Shown piece after piece: positions 43,391 to 54,533 of a stretch of 64,000 bases of DNA (position 1 is its first letter; the number at the start of each line of letters is the position of its first letter). The stretch is from Hexactinellida sp. DTS-2022 (Eukaryota; Porifera; Hexactinellida), in the NCBI GenBank assembly GCA_028753945.1, contig JAPNXP010000001.1:13506501-13570500 (forward strand), written 5' to 3'. The notes beneath the pieces are model-generated. The model was not told where the DNA came from. It did not search any database and saw nothing but the letters and a program-made list of their open reading frames with translations. The position numbers were made by a program, and so were the translations under genes.

Positions 43391-44509
43391 TTAATTGTTA
43401 ATTAATAACTCTTCCAAGTGCTTATTTGCAGTAGTATACTGTATTTTCTTTGTGCCATAAATAAACTTATGAATATGTTTAATCCAAATACAGATTGTGA
43501 CGAACACGAATGACGACAAGATTATTGATATTGATAGAAAGAGAATAACTTTGCCTATCACTTCCGTATATCGAATAACTTTCAAGAATGTTTCAACAGT
43601 TTCTTCAGTTTGGATAACATAGCTTAACGAACTGAACAAATTAAACGGGAAATAACAGTCTCCGTAGAGTAGTATACTGGTGAAAACCGCAGTAAGATCA
43701 ATTAAGACCTCTCCTAATATTAAGAACAGATATGCCCATGTTATAATATTAATAGTGTGCTTGCAGTATCTGTACTGTTTCATCTCTTCCTTGTTGGAAC
43801 CGTATTGTGTGAGACGCTCCAAAGCTCTCTGGAGCAAGGCACATTTGAATCGCTTGGAAATGCGAACAAATATGCAGAAATATACGAGTACAATAAGGAA
43901 GTACAGTACTGTACTAATAACTGTGGTGTATTGTATAAACCCAGTTAGGATAATGACTGTACTTAACAAGGTGGTTATAATTAATAAAAGTCGAGAATTC
44001 AATGTGTTGTACGGTTGTTTGATTTTCTTCATACGAATAATCAGATAATTCATCAAACATGCACTGAAAGCAAACACAAATAACTCAGCAGATGCCGCTA
44101 TGGAGTTAAGCCCATTTAAGAAAGGAATTTCCGTGTATACAATATTAACTTGATTCAGTGCAGGCTTGTGATAACTTGTGCAAACAGTGAATGGTAACTC
44201 GAGTGTATTATTACTTGCTTTATGGTAGGTAAGGTTACGGTGTATGGTATTTAATGTGAAAAAGAATATTGTAGCAATATTCTCAGAAAAAGTGATCAAA
44301 AGTAATAGAGTATTTTTCCATATTTCAGTTTCATAATGATAATAAAATTGTTTGTTTAAATAACCTGAATCACCTGAGAGACATCTCACTACTCCTCTCT
44401 TGTATTTTCTGCAGCAATGGATTCTCCTGGCGAAAACAAACCCCCAGTATCCACTGAATATTAGGAAAATAGATAATAACACTGAGTTTAGGATAATTGC
44501 AAGTACCAT
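43391..44509 (-). CDS. Intact multi-pass membrane protein, orphan 7TM-like
   Basis: A 372-residue single-exon frame from ATG 44509 to a stop at 43391. Hydrophobic helices fall near residues 3-27, 64-87, 134-157, 171-197, 200-216, 251-283 and 315-342, giving about seven spans. The loop after helix 1 has a Cys-rich basic patch (RRIHCCRKYKRGVVRC). The second loop has NLT and NNT, possible N-glycosylation sites, which would put it outside. No rhodopsin-class DRY or NPxxY signature is visible. It may be a lineage-specific chemoreceptor-like or other orphan receptor. The stop is 82 bp from the foldback element, which landed just behind the gene. It is one of only two uninterrupted host-like genes here. 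Confidence 0.7.
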   Translation of the reverse strand: MVLAIILNSVLLSIFLIFSGYWGFVFARRIHCCRKYKRGVVRCLSGDSGYLNKQFYYHYETEIWKNTLLLLITFSENIATIFFFTLNTIHRNLTYHKASNNTLELPFTVCTSYHKPALNQVNIVYTEIPFLNGLNSIAASAELFVFAFSACLMNYLIIRMKKIKQPYNTLNSRLLLIITTLLSTVIILTGFIQYTTVISTVLYFLIVLVYFCIFVRISKRFKCALLQRALERLTQYGSNKEEMKQYRYCKHTINIITWAYLFLILGEVLIDLTAVFTSILLYGDCYFPFNLFSSLSYVIQTEETVETFLKVIRYTEVIGKVILFLSISIILSSFVFVTICIWIKHIHKFIYGTKKIQYTTANKHLEELLINN

Positions 44510-45305
44510 TTCAAAATATATTGTTAATCATATTTATTGAGTCTTTTATAAGAAGATGTGAATCCTGACTGTAATCCAACTAGCATTACTGCTTACATAA
44601 AATGGTGAGTATTACACATATATACTCGGGTAAAGTTTTATTGTAATATAGTACTATAACACTCCCACTTAGCGTACTATATTACTTACTTCTTACTTAC
44701 GTTACAGTCTATTATGTTACAGTCTATGATTTGGTCAGCTTTCAGTGAGCACATATCGAACATACAATATAGTATGAACTGTAATTAAAGAATAATTGTA
44801 TCTTGCGAAAATTATATTTCTACTTTCAAAATATTGCTGACAAATAGTTGAATCTTCCCGTTCTTTATCTGCAATTCAAACCCTGAACAGAGTAATATGT
44901 TTCGGAACCAAGGAACAGAGTAATATGTTTCGGAACCAAGACCCATTATATATGTCCCACTTTACCATAGACGTATTATGAAAAGTTATTGCTTTAAATA
45001 TCCGGGATTAGCATTTAGGAGCGCTGAATACCTTGAATATCTCTATAACCAGTGATAACAAACAAAGAGTTTCTTTTGGGGAAGATTTAGTTAGAATATG
45101 CTTCATGATCCATTGTTTCCTATAGAACTGTATTATGACTTGCAATTAATTAACTATGATAATAGACCTTGGATAACTGTAGTAGATTATAATATACGTG
45201 TAGTTTGTTTATACATTTTTATAGCAATACCACGGATACTAACTATACATAATACAGTGTGTGATAATGCCCTATACACCACTTATCTGGGAGGTAATTA
45301 CTTGA
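44510..45305. other. AT-rich upstream region of the membrane protein gene
   Basis: No exon recognised. GAGTAATATGTTTCGGAACCAAG is repeated in tandem at 44890-44940. A promoter would lie in the first few hundred bases, but no specific element is evident. Confidence 0.45.
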
Positions 45306-45309
45306 CTAT

Positions 45310-45550
45310 TTATTAGAACTAGATAGTTGTTTGTTTGTTTGTGTGTTTGTTTGTCCGAATTGTATTAAAGTGATGGAGGAATAGAAACCGCATTTATAAT
45401 TTTTTGATAGAGACTAAGTTCCAAATGTTATAATAAGTAAACAAGTATGCTGATTTCGAATTTCGCATTTACAAATAAATAATGTGAATATCTATTGTTG
45501 TTGTTTACAAAATAGGTAAATGAATGAATGAAAATTCTAAAAAAATTGGT
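45310..45550 (+). repeat. Interspersed repeat family A, 5' part
   Basis: Begins ACTAGATAGTTGTTTGTTTG, keeps GTGATGGAGGAATAGAAACCG, GTAAACAAGTATGCTGA and TATTGTTGTTGTTTAC, and lacks the GCGAAGC 3' end. Confidence 0.65.
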
Positions 45551-45618
45551 GTACAGGGATTTAGGGCCAATGAACAGGAGCAAACTCCGTACATGGATAT
45601 GACTATGAGGTGGGCAGG

Positions 45619-45809
45619 CAGGGCCGGATTATCCAATAGGCACAGTAGGCACTGTGCCTAGGGCCTACGAAAAATTTGGGACCTACGAACGAAATTTTGG
45701 GGCCTACGAACGAAATTTGGGGCCTACGAAAAATTTGGGGCCTCATTCCTGCATGCTGCCTGGTATCCTCAAAGTGCCTAGGGCCTACGAAGACCTTAAT
45801 CCGGCCCTG
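45619..45809. mobile_element. hAT-type MITE (191 bp) with internal tandem units
   Basis: CAGGGCCGGATTA and its complement form the ends. The duplication TGGGCAGG (45611-45618 and 45810-45817) is perfect. Inside, GGGCCTACGAACGAAATTT-like units repeat about four times. A relative with the same CAGGSCCGGATTAAG ends lies at 49440-49804. Confidence 0.93.
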
Positions 45810-46214
45810 TGGGCAGGTATGTATCGGACATTGTTTCTTAGGTTGGATAAGAGTCTGGGGGGCGATGTAAGATCCCCCATTTGGGTCCAGGATGGATTGT
45901 AAAGGCAATATGTAGTCCTGAGATCAAATAACTATAAAGAATCATACTACACTATTATAACTATAAAAATATTACTGATGAAGTTATTAGTAACTTGGAA
46001 AATAATCAAATAGTATTAGAAGTTAGGGTCACTAATTGAGTAATTATAGCATCTTACTCAATTGCACTCTAATTAAGACAGAAATCAAAGGCAATTTAAT
46101 ATTTAAAAATATATATAGTTCGCCAGAATGTCAGCTGTGTATAGTTTCTTGAATAATACATTTTTAAAAAAGACAATCTTCTATTTTAAAATTATTGATT
46201 CATCAACTCTGAAC

Positions 46215-46396
46215 CAAGCCTGTAGCTAGAAAGCGATAGTGAGTGAGGAAGCCAGAATTTCAGTTTGGGGCTGAGTCTCATATAGCATGAAACCCTATGT
46301 ATATTCAACGGAGTTTAATTGGACATTAAGAATCCTCAGAGGAACCAATTTTGTATGGAGGCCTCATCCCCCCTAGACCCCTTGGCTACGTGTCTG
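46215..46396. mobile_element. hAT-type MITE (182 bp)
   Basis: The ends CAAGCCTGTAGCTAG and (complement) CAGACACGTAGCCAAGG pair loosely. CTCTGAAC (46207-46214) and CTCTGAAT (46397-46404) are the duplication. Old copy. Confidence 0.7.
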
Positions 46397-46404
46397 CTCT
46401 GAAT

Positions 46405-47350
46405 ACAAAGTATAAAGCACTGTCTCTATAGCTTGTTATGCACACCAATAGATAATGCAAGCAGTATACATACACAGTTGAGTACAGTACATGAACTGAC
46501 TTTATACATGGAATCTCATAAGAGATATTCAATAATTTTTTTGCATTATACAAACATATTCAAATCATTATAAACAACTAAATCTATTCATTATAAACAA
46601 ATAAAGACTGATATTTTATAATTTCTTCATAATCAAATACTTTAAAAAGTTTGCCAATACGTAGATGCAATAAAATAGACTTTAAAACGAATGCTGCATA
46701 AATAATTCATATAAACAGTAATTAATTTAGTAACTAGAATAAATTAAAGATCAAGAAACACCAAACTATATAACTTATTACATAATGAATTGATTAAACA
46801 TTTTGAAAGATTATTAGAAAATTTGGTTTAATTGTTAATAAGTAACTTTGGTTAAGTCTAAGGTTACAATGGAATATGCATAGAGACTTTCCTATAATTA
46901 GTCTCATATTGCATCTCTCTATAAATAAGCTGATTTAGTGGCTCTATACTATTCTACTCAACTTATACTATTCATAATAACTGTATTATTACTTGAAGAT
47001 ATTTGTATAAACTCAGAAATTAAGCTAATTTCTACAGTCAGTGATTTATCAATTTATCAGGTTAGTATTTAGTATTTGACAAACAATTTATTTTGTTAGT
47101 TGAATAATTTCTTCACCATAATATCTGTTGTTAGGAAACTTATCCCTATTTGAAGAATCTCAAAAGGAATTTCTTATAATCAGAGATACAACCATTCTCA
47201 ACGAAATACAGTGAGTTGTCTTAAGTACATTTTAGAATTTACAACTTATATTATATCAGAAAATACCGGCGTTTAATAATGTCATATCAATAACTTATTC
47301 ATATGATGTACATAATTTATTTGTATTTCCCTGTGTTTATAGATCCTATT
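46405..47350. other. AT-rich spacer, nothing recognised
   Basis: No ORF, TIR or tandem repeat stands out over about 900 bp. Confidence 0.5.
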
Positions 47351-47353
47351 AAG

Positions 47354-47816
47354 CCCACCATACACGATGCAACAAAGTTGCATGCAACTGTTGCATCGTG
47401 TATGTTGATTGTTGCACGCAATATTGTTGCATGGAAATTGGACATGTTCAATTTTCTTGCAACAATGTTGCACGAAAATAAATGTTGCATGCAACTTGTC
47501 GCACGAAAATTGTGTTGCATGCAACATATTGCTTGCAACATTGTTGCACCGTGTATGTTACCTTGTTGCATGCAACAAAGTTGCATGCAACTGTTGCATC
47601 GTGTATGTTGATTGTTGCACGCAATATTGTTGCATGGAAATTGGACATGTTCAATTTTCTTGCAACAATGTTGCACGAAAATAAATGTTGCATGCAACTT
47701 GTCGCACGAAAATTGTGTTGCATGCAACATATTGCTTGCAACATTATTGCACCGTGTATGTTACCTTGTTGCATGCAACTTTGTTGCGTGCAACAGTTGC
47801 ATCGTGTATGGTGGGC
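47354..47816. mobile_element. GATGCAAC-type TIR element with internal tandem duplication
   Basis: The ends AGCCCACCATACACGATGCA and (complement) AGCCCACCATACACGATGCA are exact inverted repeats. A unit of about 205 bp occurs twice almost unchanged (from about 47370 and 47575), containing GCATGGAAATTGGACATG and TTGCATGCAACTTGTCGCAC. TTGCATGCAA palindromes are scattered through it. ORFs on both strands (such as LHATVASCM repeats) are products of the repeat. No clear duplication of target bases was seen. Confidence 0.8.
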
Positions 47817-47937
47817 TGTACAATTATCAATAACGCTAATATCATCAATCAGTTGAATCAAAATCAAGTAAGCAAATTTCTTTGTATTATCTGTATATTC
47901 ACTACAATTGTATCGATATACGTACATTCGCATTAAC

Positions 47938-48015
47938 TAGCGCGCTTCGCTTGCTAGCTAGGTCGCTTCGCGGCGGAACAGAACCTCACACCAACCGCTT
48001 CGCGGTTGGTGTGTG
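47938..48015. repeat. GCGAAGC hairpin cluster
   Basis: CGCGCTTCGCTTGC, GGTCGCTTCGCGGC and a perfect 12-bp-arm hairpin with a TTC loop (47987-47998 and 48002-48013) lie in 75 bp. It looks like the 3' end of family A or a relative, in minus orientation. Confidence 0.8.
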
Positions 48016-48419
48016 GTTTATATACTCCTAATATTGATTATAAGTGTAAATAGGCCTAAATAGTCAAAGTTAACAATGTGAAATTTTAATGATTACCTCA
48101 TCATGCGATAATGAGTTGGCATAGTGGCGATCTGGTGTGACCAACGTGTCCGCATCATTAATATACGTGTTCTATTAAATTTTCAGATTTTTATCTCTTA
48201 AAGGGCGCGAACTATGATCGATTATGTGAATTTTCAGGGTTCTCGAAATGTGACAATGACGTCATAACTGTCGAGGTGTAAGAAATTTTGAGTGGAAACC
48301 TCAACTTGTTGGCGGGTGCCAAAAGTTATCCCTATATGCCAAAAATCACATTTGGAAACCGTCCACTTTCTTCAATCAACTCGCGACATACAAACAAATA
48401 TATATATATATACAACACC

Positions 48420-49092
48420 TGTCACGCCAAAATTGGTCCGGGTCAAAACTGGTCCGGCCGGACCACTTTTGACTGCCAAAAATGGTCCGGGACCAATTTT
48501 GGCTGGCCATAAATGGTCCGGTCGGACTAGTTTTGGTCGCCAAAAATGGTCCGGTCGGACCAGTTTTGGTCGCCAAAGGCGGTCCACATTGGCCAAAGGT
48601 GGTCCCCGCCGGACAGCCATTCCAAGACAATAATTATATAGCTTTTATCATTCATCAACACAAGAATACATAGAGATGCAAATGTTTTCACAATATTCAA
48701 TAATATCAATTACAAAGTTGATTCTTTACATTGTAACTCCATATATCACAATTACAAAACCAATTCTTTTCACTATTATTCATGCCTTCATACTTACTTA
48801 TAAGGGACTTATAAGGGACTCCTTTTCCCCCTGAACCATAGTAGACAATTAGAAAGAGATACATTTTCAATTTAATTATTGATTGTCCTACACAATTTCG
48901 CACTAGTGGGAGGTCTGTTTTAGCAACTTTAGTGCGATCTAACAATGCGATCTAGCAAAAAGTTTAGGCCGGACCTATTTTAGCAAGCTAGGACCATTTA
49001 TGGCAGGCCAAAATTGGTCCCGGACCATTTTCGGCCGAGCCAAAATTGGTCCGACCGGACCAGTTTTGGCTCGGACCAATTTTTTCGTGACA
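48420..49092. mobile_element. GGTCCGG-type TIR element
   Basis: Long inverted ends share TGTCACG and then AAAATTGGTCCG(A/G)G(C/T)CAAAACTGGTCCGG over about 45 bp. From 48470 to 48615 units of about 35 bp containing GCCAAAAATGGTCCGGTCGG repeat. A few remain at the right end (48965-49070). The middle (48620-48960) is AT-rich without a gene. Flanks are CACC-like but no convincing duplication was found. Confidence 0.8.
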
Positions 49093-49439
49093 CACCCACC
49101 CATGTTTTAATAGTATAGATAGGGAAATATTATCATTATGCCCTACTTGATTTTGTTGTACAATATAAAATCTGCTGGCTTAATTATAAGTCAAAAATTG
49201 TTATTTATTTCGGGAGAGTTTAAAGTTAATACATACTCCGTGCTATACCAATACGTATACTGATTAGATTTGTCATGAGCCATACAATCAACTTTTACAA
49301 GAATCAATTATTTACTCTTTAACTCAAATCTTGCACAGTTAATTAGTGGATAAATAAGTCCTTTAACCGAATTACTTGTTCATGGAAATACATAGATGCA
49401 AATCTATCCAATTTGGTTTGAAAAATGGGTATGTACACT

Positions 49440-49804
49440 CAGGCCCGGATTAAGGCACGTTCAGAATGTTCAACTGAATAGGGCCGCCCACCAAAGGGGA
49501 CCGCCATGCCTAACATGAATTGGTTTCACTGCATCCTTTGTTGAGATTTAGAAGAGCTATTGACATTATAGTAATCTTAACTATCTTATGAGTATATTTG
49601 TTGCTAAAATGAGTTCAATGGTCAATGTATATTTGATATTGATTTCATTTACAGTAATTGTGTTTGTTATTCCTAAGCAGGAACACTTAAATTACTTGAA
49701 TCTACAGTTTCTTTTATAATAAATAAAGCAATTATATACAAATTAATTTTGATTTGCATAAACAAAAACACGAGGGGGCCGGCCACCAGCTTAATCCGGC
49801 CCTG
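49440..49804. mobile_element. hAT-type MITE (365 bp)
   Basis: The ends are CAGGCCCGGATTAAGGC and (complement) CAGGGCCGGATTAAGCTGG. The flanks TGTACACT (49432-49439) and TGTACATT (49805-49812) differ by one base. Confidence 0.9.
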
Positions 49805-49964
49805 TGTACATTAACCCGGCCAAAAGTATTTGAAGAACAATAATTTTATGAATATATTCCAGCTTCTAGAGGCATAATTACATTTGTTGATGCTTGAATA
49901 TAAAACGATAGTTAAAGTATAAAAAATAACAACATTTTGAATTTATTATTTTATAGAGGTATTA

Positions 49965-50820
49965 AACTCATAAACTTTATAGAGAGCTAATTAAATACAG
50001 AATTTCTGATCATTATGAGGCATTTATAATTTACTAATTCTGATTTCACATTAGAATTCCACATAGTCGAATTACTCTAGGTATGTACTTAATTTCTAAC
50101 CATTAAGATTAATTTTACTGAGATACAGCCACATTACAGCCACACGTTACAACGGTTTAATAATAGTTACAAGGTGTATTATACACAAGTTAGCTATCTA
50201 TCAATCAGCGAGTTTAGGTAGGAATTTATATTTACGATCACACCATTCTAAACAAATGTCAAGTTGTTGTCCAAAAGGAGTCTACGAATATCCGTATTAG
50301 TCTTATCTTCCAAACGAATATTTGTTCAAACATTTCGAACGAATATTCGAATATTCGGTATATTCGTTTCAGCCCTAATATACTCATTTCAAAGTAAACT
50401 TGAATTAAGCAGCCGTTAAAAAGTTACCATACGAATATTCCGTCTGCACTAAATTCCTGTTGTTCAAATAATTGGGTCGTTAGTTTAAAACACTTAATTG
50501 CCAACCATATTCTTCAGATATTTGATTCGTTGTCGATTTGAACTTACATAGGTTTAATTATCATTAATTATCCGATGAGGATAACTATTTTAGCGCCTAA
50601 ATGCCTATTATACTGATTAGATTTAATCTGAACAATTAATTGTTTGTGTGTTTAAACTATTAATATTAGCAAGAAAACTACGCAAAACATACTCATAAAA
50701 TTAATGTTATATCCATTGCATATTGGAAGTATATATGTAGTATGATTTGTAGGCGATATTACATTCTATGGAACACGGTTAATTAATTAAATAAGACCTA
50801 ATAAATAATCAAACTATTCC
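49965..50820. repeat. Diverged duplication, copy 1
   Basis: Shares ordered blocks with 52345-52990, among them ATTTCTGATCATTATGAGGC, TTCTGATTTCACATTA, TTCCACATAGTCG, GCAGCCGTTAAAAAGTTACC and ATACGAATATTCCGTCT. A third, shorter piece is at 56925-57180 (ATTTGTTGGCGAT). No ORF is maintained, so it is likely an old transposon or a segmental duplicate. Confidence 0.8.
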
Positions 50821-50879
50821 TAGCATTCTATACATAAGACAATGGCAGTCACTCAATTACCTAGGCAGAGATTAGTTAG

Positions 50880-51600
50880 TACCTATTACAGTGGACTCCG
50901 CTTAATAGATCCACCGGTTAATACAGTGGTTCCCACCTGGGGTGCATGAACTCCTTGGGGGTGCACTGGACAAGGAGTGGAGTGAATATTGAGCATTTAA
51001 AAATAAAGTTTTAAAAATATATTTATAATCTACAAGTTAAATTCTGATTACTCGACTATATTGATTTATTACTATTGTGTTCTGTAAGTTACCCGCCGCT
51101 TTTTCAAAGAGGGCTTGGTCCGTACTGGTCCATTTATCACAACCTACCTTTGGGCATTCGCCCCCCCCCCTCCACAATATTGGTGCACCTCATAATTTTA
51201 TTCTCCCTAAATCAGTAAATATTGTTGTCATAAATTGTTAGTAATACTCAATGATATTTGAAAATCCTCTTCACCCATGAAAATTTTTCTCGCTCGCTGC
51301 GCTCGGTCGTCTATAAATCCATGCATACTTAGATTGACCTTGTTATATTATTACACTAGCCGAAAAGCCGCCCTCTGGGAGGCGTTTTTCTGCTAGTTTA
51401 CTACGCTTTACTACGCTTTGTATTTGGTGGTAAGTTTCATTTTCACGTTTTAATCGCTTTCTCGCTGTATATTGGGCATTTGTTTACAATCATTACCAAC
51501 ACGCGAACGTTTTTTAAGTGGCATACGTAATAGTTGAATAACAGGTTTGGATTTTGTATGTAAATTATGACTGGAGTTGGAAAAATATGTCAACCCGATC
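50880..51600. other. Spacer with isolated TIR ends
   Basis: ACAGTGGACTCCGCTTAAT at 50888 is a pogo-like end. CAGTGGTTCCCACCTGGGG at 50926 is a hAT-like end without a found partner. CTCGCTCGCTGCGCTCGG at 51289 resembles GAGCGAGCGAAGCGAGCGAG at 57891. No gene. Confidence 0.5.
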
Positions 51601-51606
51601 TATATA

Positions 51607-51798
51607 TAGTCAGGTTCTTTTATTATGAACATTTAATGGACCAAAAATGTGTTCATAATAGAGAGACTTCATAATAAGCGAACTCAACTTAATACAACCC
51701 TATGTAAGTTGTTAAATTGGGACCATAAGGCTTGTTCATAATAAAAAATCTTCACATTAAGCAGACGAAATCTTGTTCATAATAAGCAGACCTGACTG
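51607..51798. mobile_element. pogo-like MITE, TTCATAATA subtype
   Basis: Between TA dinucleotides: AGTCAGGTTCTTTTATTATG at the left, and the complement of CAGTCAGGTCTGCTTATTAT at the right. TTCATAATA occurs several times inside. A partial relative is at 31621. Confidence 0.8.
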
Positions 51799-52044
51799 TA
51801 TAGCAATAGGTATGACTATTAAATTGTCCAACAACACAAATGTAAGGTTGAATTTTATTGGTCTATATGTATATTCAATTGTTGTTTATATTATGGGAAA
51901 TCATAATGGAATACTGAACACAAATAACTGATTGGATAAATTAATTTACTCTCGCCAAATTAAATTACAGTCTCAGATAGGCATTATATACTGCACACTT
52001 AACAATTGATAGAGACATATAAATCCTTTTATACTAATTGAATG

Positions 52045-52275
52045 CTAGATGCTAATCCATACTGGGACAACCCTCGAATTTAATTGGTTAAAGGTTTTGT
52101 CACCTTGGGGATGGGAAGATGTGAATATTTTTCTTAAAAATTCCTTATCTGGAGTGGTGAGATAATTCCTAGATAATATGCAAAATTTGGTAGAGATCGG
52201 TTCAGGCATCTCAGAGGAGATGTGAGGACAGACAGACAGACAGACAGACATTGTCTTTTATATATATAGATACTG
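52045..52275 (-). repeat. Helitron-like 5' end (minus strand)
   Basis: Read on the minus strand from 52270 it begins TCTATATATATAAAAGAC followed by (TGTC)n and CCTCACATCTCCTCTGAG. TC plus an AT-rich start is the Helitron 5' pattern. The same sequence in diverged form is at 13050-13180. No Rep/helicase ORF or CTRR hairpin was found. Confidence 0.4.
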
Positions 52276-52344
52276 ACGCTTTTCATCCCAATGAGACCAT
52301 ATGATGATCACCCCCCATCCTGTTTTTAAAATCGATGCCCTTGT

Positions 52345-52990
52345 CAATAGTTCATAAACTTTATAATGAGCTAATTAAATATAGAATTTCTGATCATTAT
52401 GAGGCAATTATAATTTAATAATTCTGATTTCACATTATAATTCCACATAGTCGTATTACTCTAGGTATTAAATTTCAAATAATTACGATTATTTACCGAG
52501 ATACAGCCAAATTATCATTTGTGCAACTTATGCCACTTCATATATTTTTGCTGAAATGACATGAAATCCTAATATTATTTAATTTAAAACTTTAGACATA
52601 TATTTATACTCATTTCAAATTACTTTAAGCAGCCGTTAAAAAGTTACCATACGAATATTCCGTCTACATTAAATTCCTGTAGTTCAAATAATTTTGTTGG
52701 TTAGTGTACACTTACTTGCCAACCATATTCTACAGATAATTGATTTGTTGGCGATTTGAACATACATTGTTTTAATTACCATTAATTATTCATTGAGAAT
52801 ACTTCTTTTAGTGTGTAAATCCCTAATAACTGATTATATTAGATTTCATCTGAATAATTCATTATTTGTGGAGTTAAACTATCAACTTTAGGAAGAAAAC
52901 TTCCCAACACACCATTGAATATTGCAAGTGCATAGCATAATTTGTACTAAGACTTAATTAATCTATATCATCTAATTGCATACCTTGATG
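52345..52990. repeat. Diverged duplication, copy 2
   Basis: Same block order as 49965-50820 with small indels. About 30 bp of TTCATAAACTTTATA precedes both. The region 53000-53595 between it and the next repeat holds no gene I can see. Confidence 0.8.
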
Positions 52991-53599
52991 TATTCTTTGT
53001 AAGAATAATTCGGTTAATGAGTCCATTCAGATACCGGAAATGGGGCGACTTTGGTCCAAACTTAGGTTATTATTCAAAAATATATGTATCGGGTGATCGA
53101 TCAGGTTAAGATGATCAGAGAAATATAGTTTTGTGTATATTATGAATATACTAGGAATTCAAATTTCATATTTGTGAATAGATATGTATGATATTCACAA
53201 TACATTTGGAATTTAGGCTCAAGAATCGAAACGATATCGCAAATAGCTCTTATTTTAAAATCTCGCTCTTTTTAAGTTAATAAGCTCAAAATTCCAACAC
53301 AGTATGAATTTACTAGGGCTGTATCGAAATAATAAAGTAACAATATCAATAGGGCTGAACAAGTATCAATATACTATATTAAATGTATTATCAATTCATT
53401 TTGGACCTATTTACTAGGCATACGATTGATTCCAATAATTTCCTGAATTTAATGACCCTTGGGCAAAAGTTAAACTCATGGGTCTACGTGGCCCCAGTTA
53501 CTTAGCATGTTCCAACACCAACTTTTCTAAGGGATATACTATACACCGAGTTCTGATATCATTCTGTAATACATTTTGGGAGCTATGGTATATTGCATA

Positions 53600-54110
53600 T
53601 CTATATTATTAAAACTCGATTGTTGTTTGTTTGTTTGTTTGTTTGTCCGGATTGTATTAAAGTGATGGGGGAATATAAACCGCAATTAATATTGGGATAT
53701 AATCATATAAACTAACTTTCAAATGTTATAATAGGTAAACAAGTATGCTGAACACGAATTTCGCGTTTATAAATTTCTCATATTAATATTTGTTGTTGTT
53801 GTTTACTCAAAATAGGTAAACAAATTAATGAAAATTCAAAATCAACCTAGAAGTTTGCTTTCAACTGGTATTATAGGTAAACAAGTGTGCTGAACACGAA
53901 TTTAGCATTTATAAAATTCTAATATGAGTATTTGTTGTTGTTGTTGTTGTTTACACAAATAGGTAAACCAATTAATGAGAATTCAAAATCATAACGTCCC
54001 TTTCTATCATATCCATGTTAGAAAGTGTGAGGAGTAAGGCCGTAAAGGCCGTTAACTTGAGGTGTGTAGCACCGATCTGTCGCAAAGCGACCGAGACCGA
54101 AGGGCTCGTA
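53600..54110 (+). repeat. Interspersed repeat family A, full-length copy
   Basis: The best complete copy: starts TCTATATTATTAAAACTCGA, then (GTTT)n, GTCCGGATTGTATTAAAGTG, two AACAAGT(A/G)TGCTGAACACG blocks about 130 bp apart, and the 3' end GTCGCAAAGCGACCGAG, then GAAGGGCTCGTA. The internal block from AGGTAAAC to CAAAATC is a direct duplication. No ORF. Confidence 0.8.
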
Positions 54111-54370
54111 CATTTATAAACTGGCTGCCATTAATATACTCGTATAACTATTAGTTCTGATTATGGGCATATCTATACATCCTCTACTGAAATAAATTTG
54201 ATGAAATACATTGTTAGTATAACACCGTCCCTTTCCATGTCTTAATTACAGTCGCGTTTTAGCCCCGTTTCCCAAAGTACTAACGTTATACAATGAATAG
54301 AAGTGTAAATAGGAGATTATTCGAAAATATACAATTGTGTATCTGCTCTTAGGGCTCTACTAGACGGGTC

Positions 54371-54525
54371 CAGAGGCGTAGCCAGGGTGCGGCACTTGGG
54401 GCACAGGCCGCACCCAAAAGGTTTGTGCCCACAAGAATGCCCACTAGTATAGTACTATAGTGCGGAAATGCCGCAACCATAATCCACCAGTGCCGCACCT
54501 CCATGCAGGCCTAGCTACGCCTCTG
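54371..54525. mobile_element. hAT-type MITE (155 bp)
   Basis: The ends CAGAGGCGTAGCCAGGGTG and (complement) CAGAGGCGTAGCTAGGCCT are well matched. The duplication GACGGGTC (54363-54370 and 54526-54533) is perfect. Inside is a GTGCCGCA/TGCGGAA inverted pair. Confidence 0.95.
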
Positions 54526-54533
54526 GACGGGTC

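Noticed and set aside
43680-44048. 122-codon ORF on the plus strand
   Set aside because: It is a shadow of the intact minus-strand membrane protein. It has no family resemblance and lies wholly inside that gene.
45603-45908. ORFs with repeated PTNE or VGPK motifs
   Set aside because: They come from the tandem GGGCCTACGAA units of the hAT MITE at 45619-45809.
47282-47936. Several ORFs with Cys, His and Met-rich repeats
   Set aside because: They are products of the GATGCAAC/TTGCATGCAA repeat element and occur on both strands.
48288-48633. ORFs with NGPVG repeats
   Set aside because: They are translations of the GGTCCGG units in the TIR element at 48420-49092.
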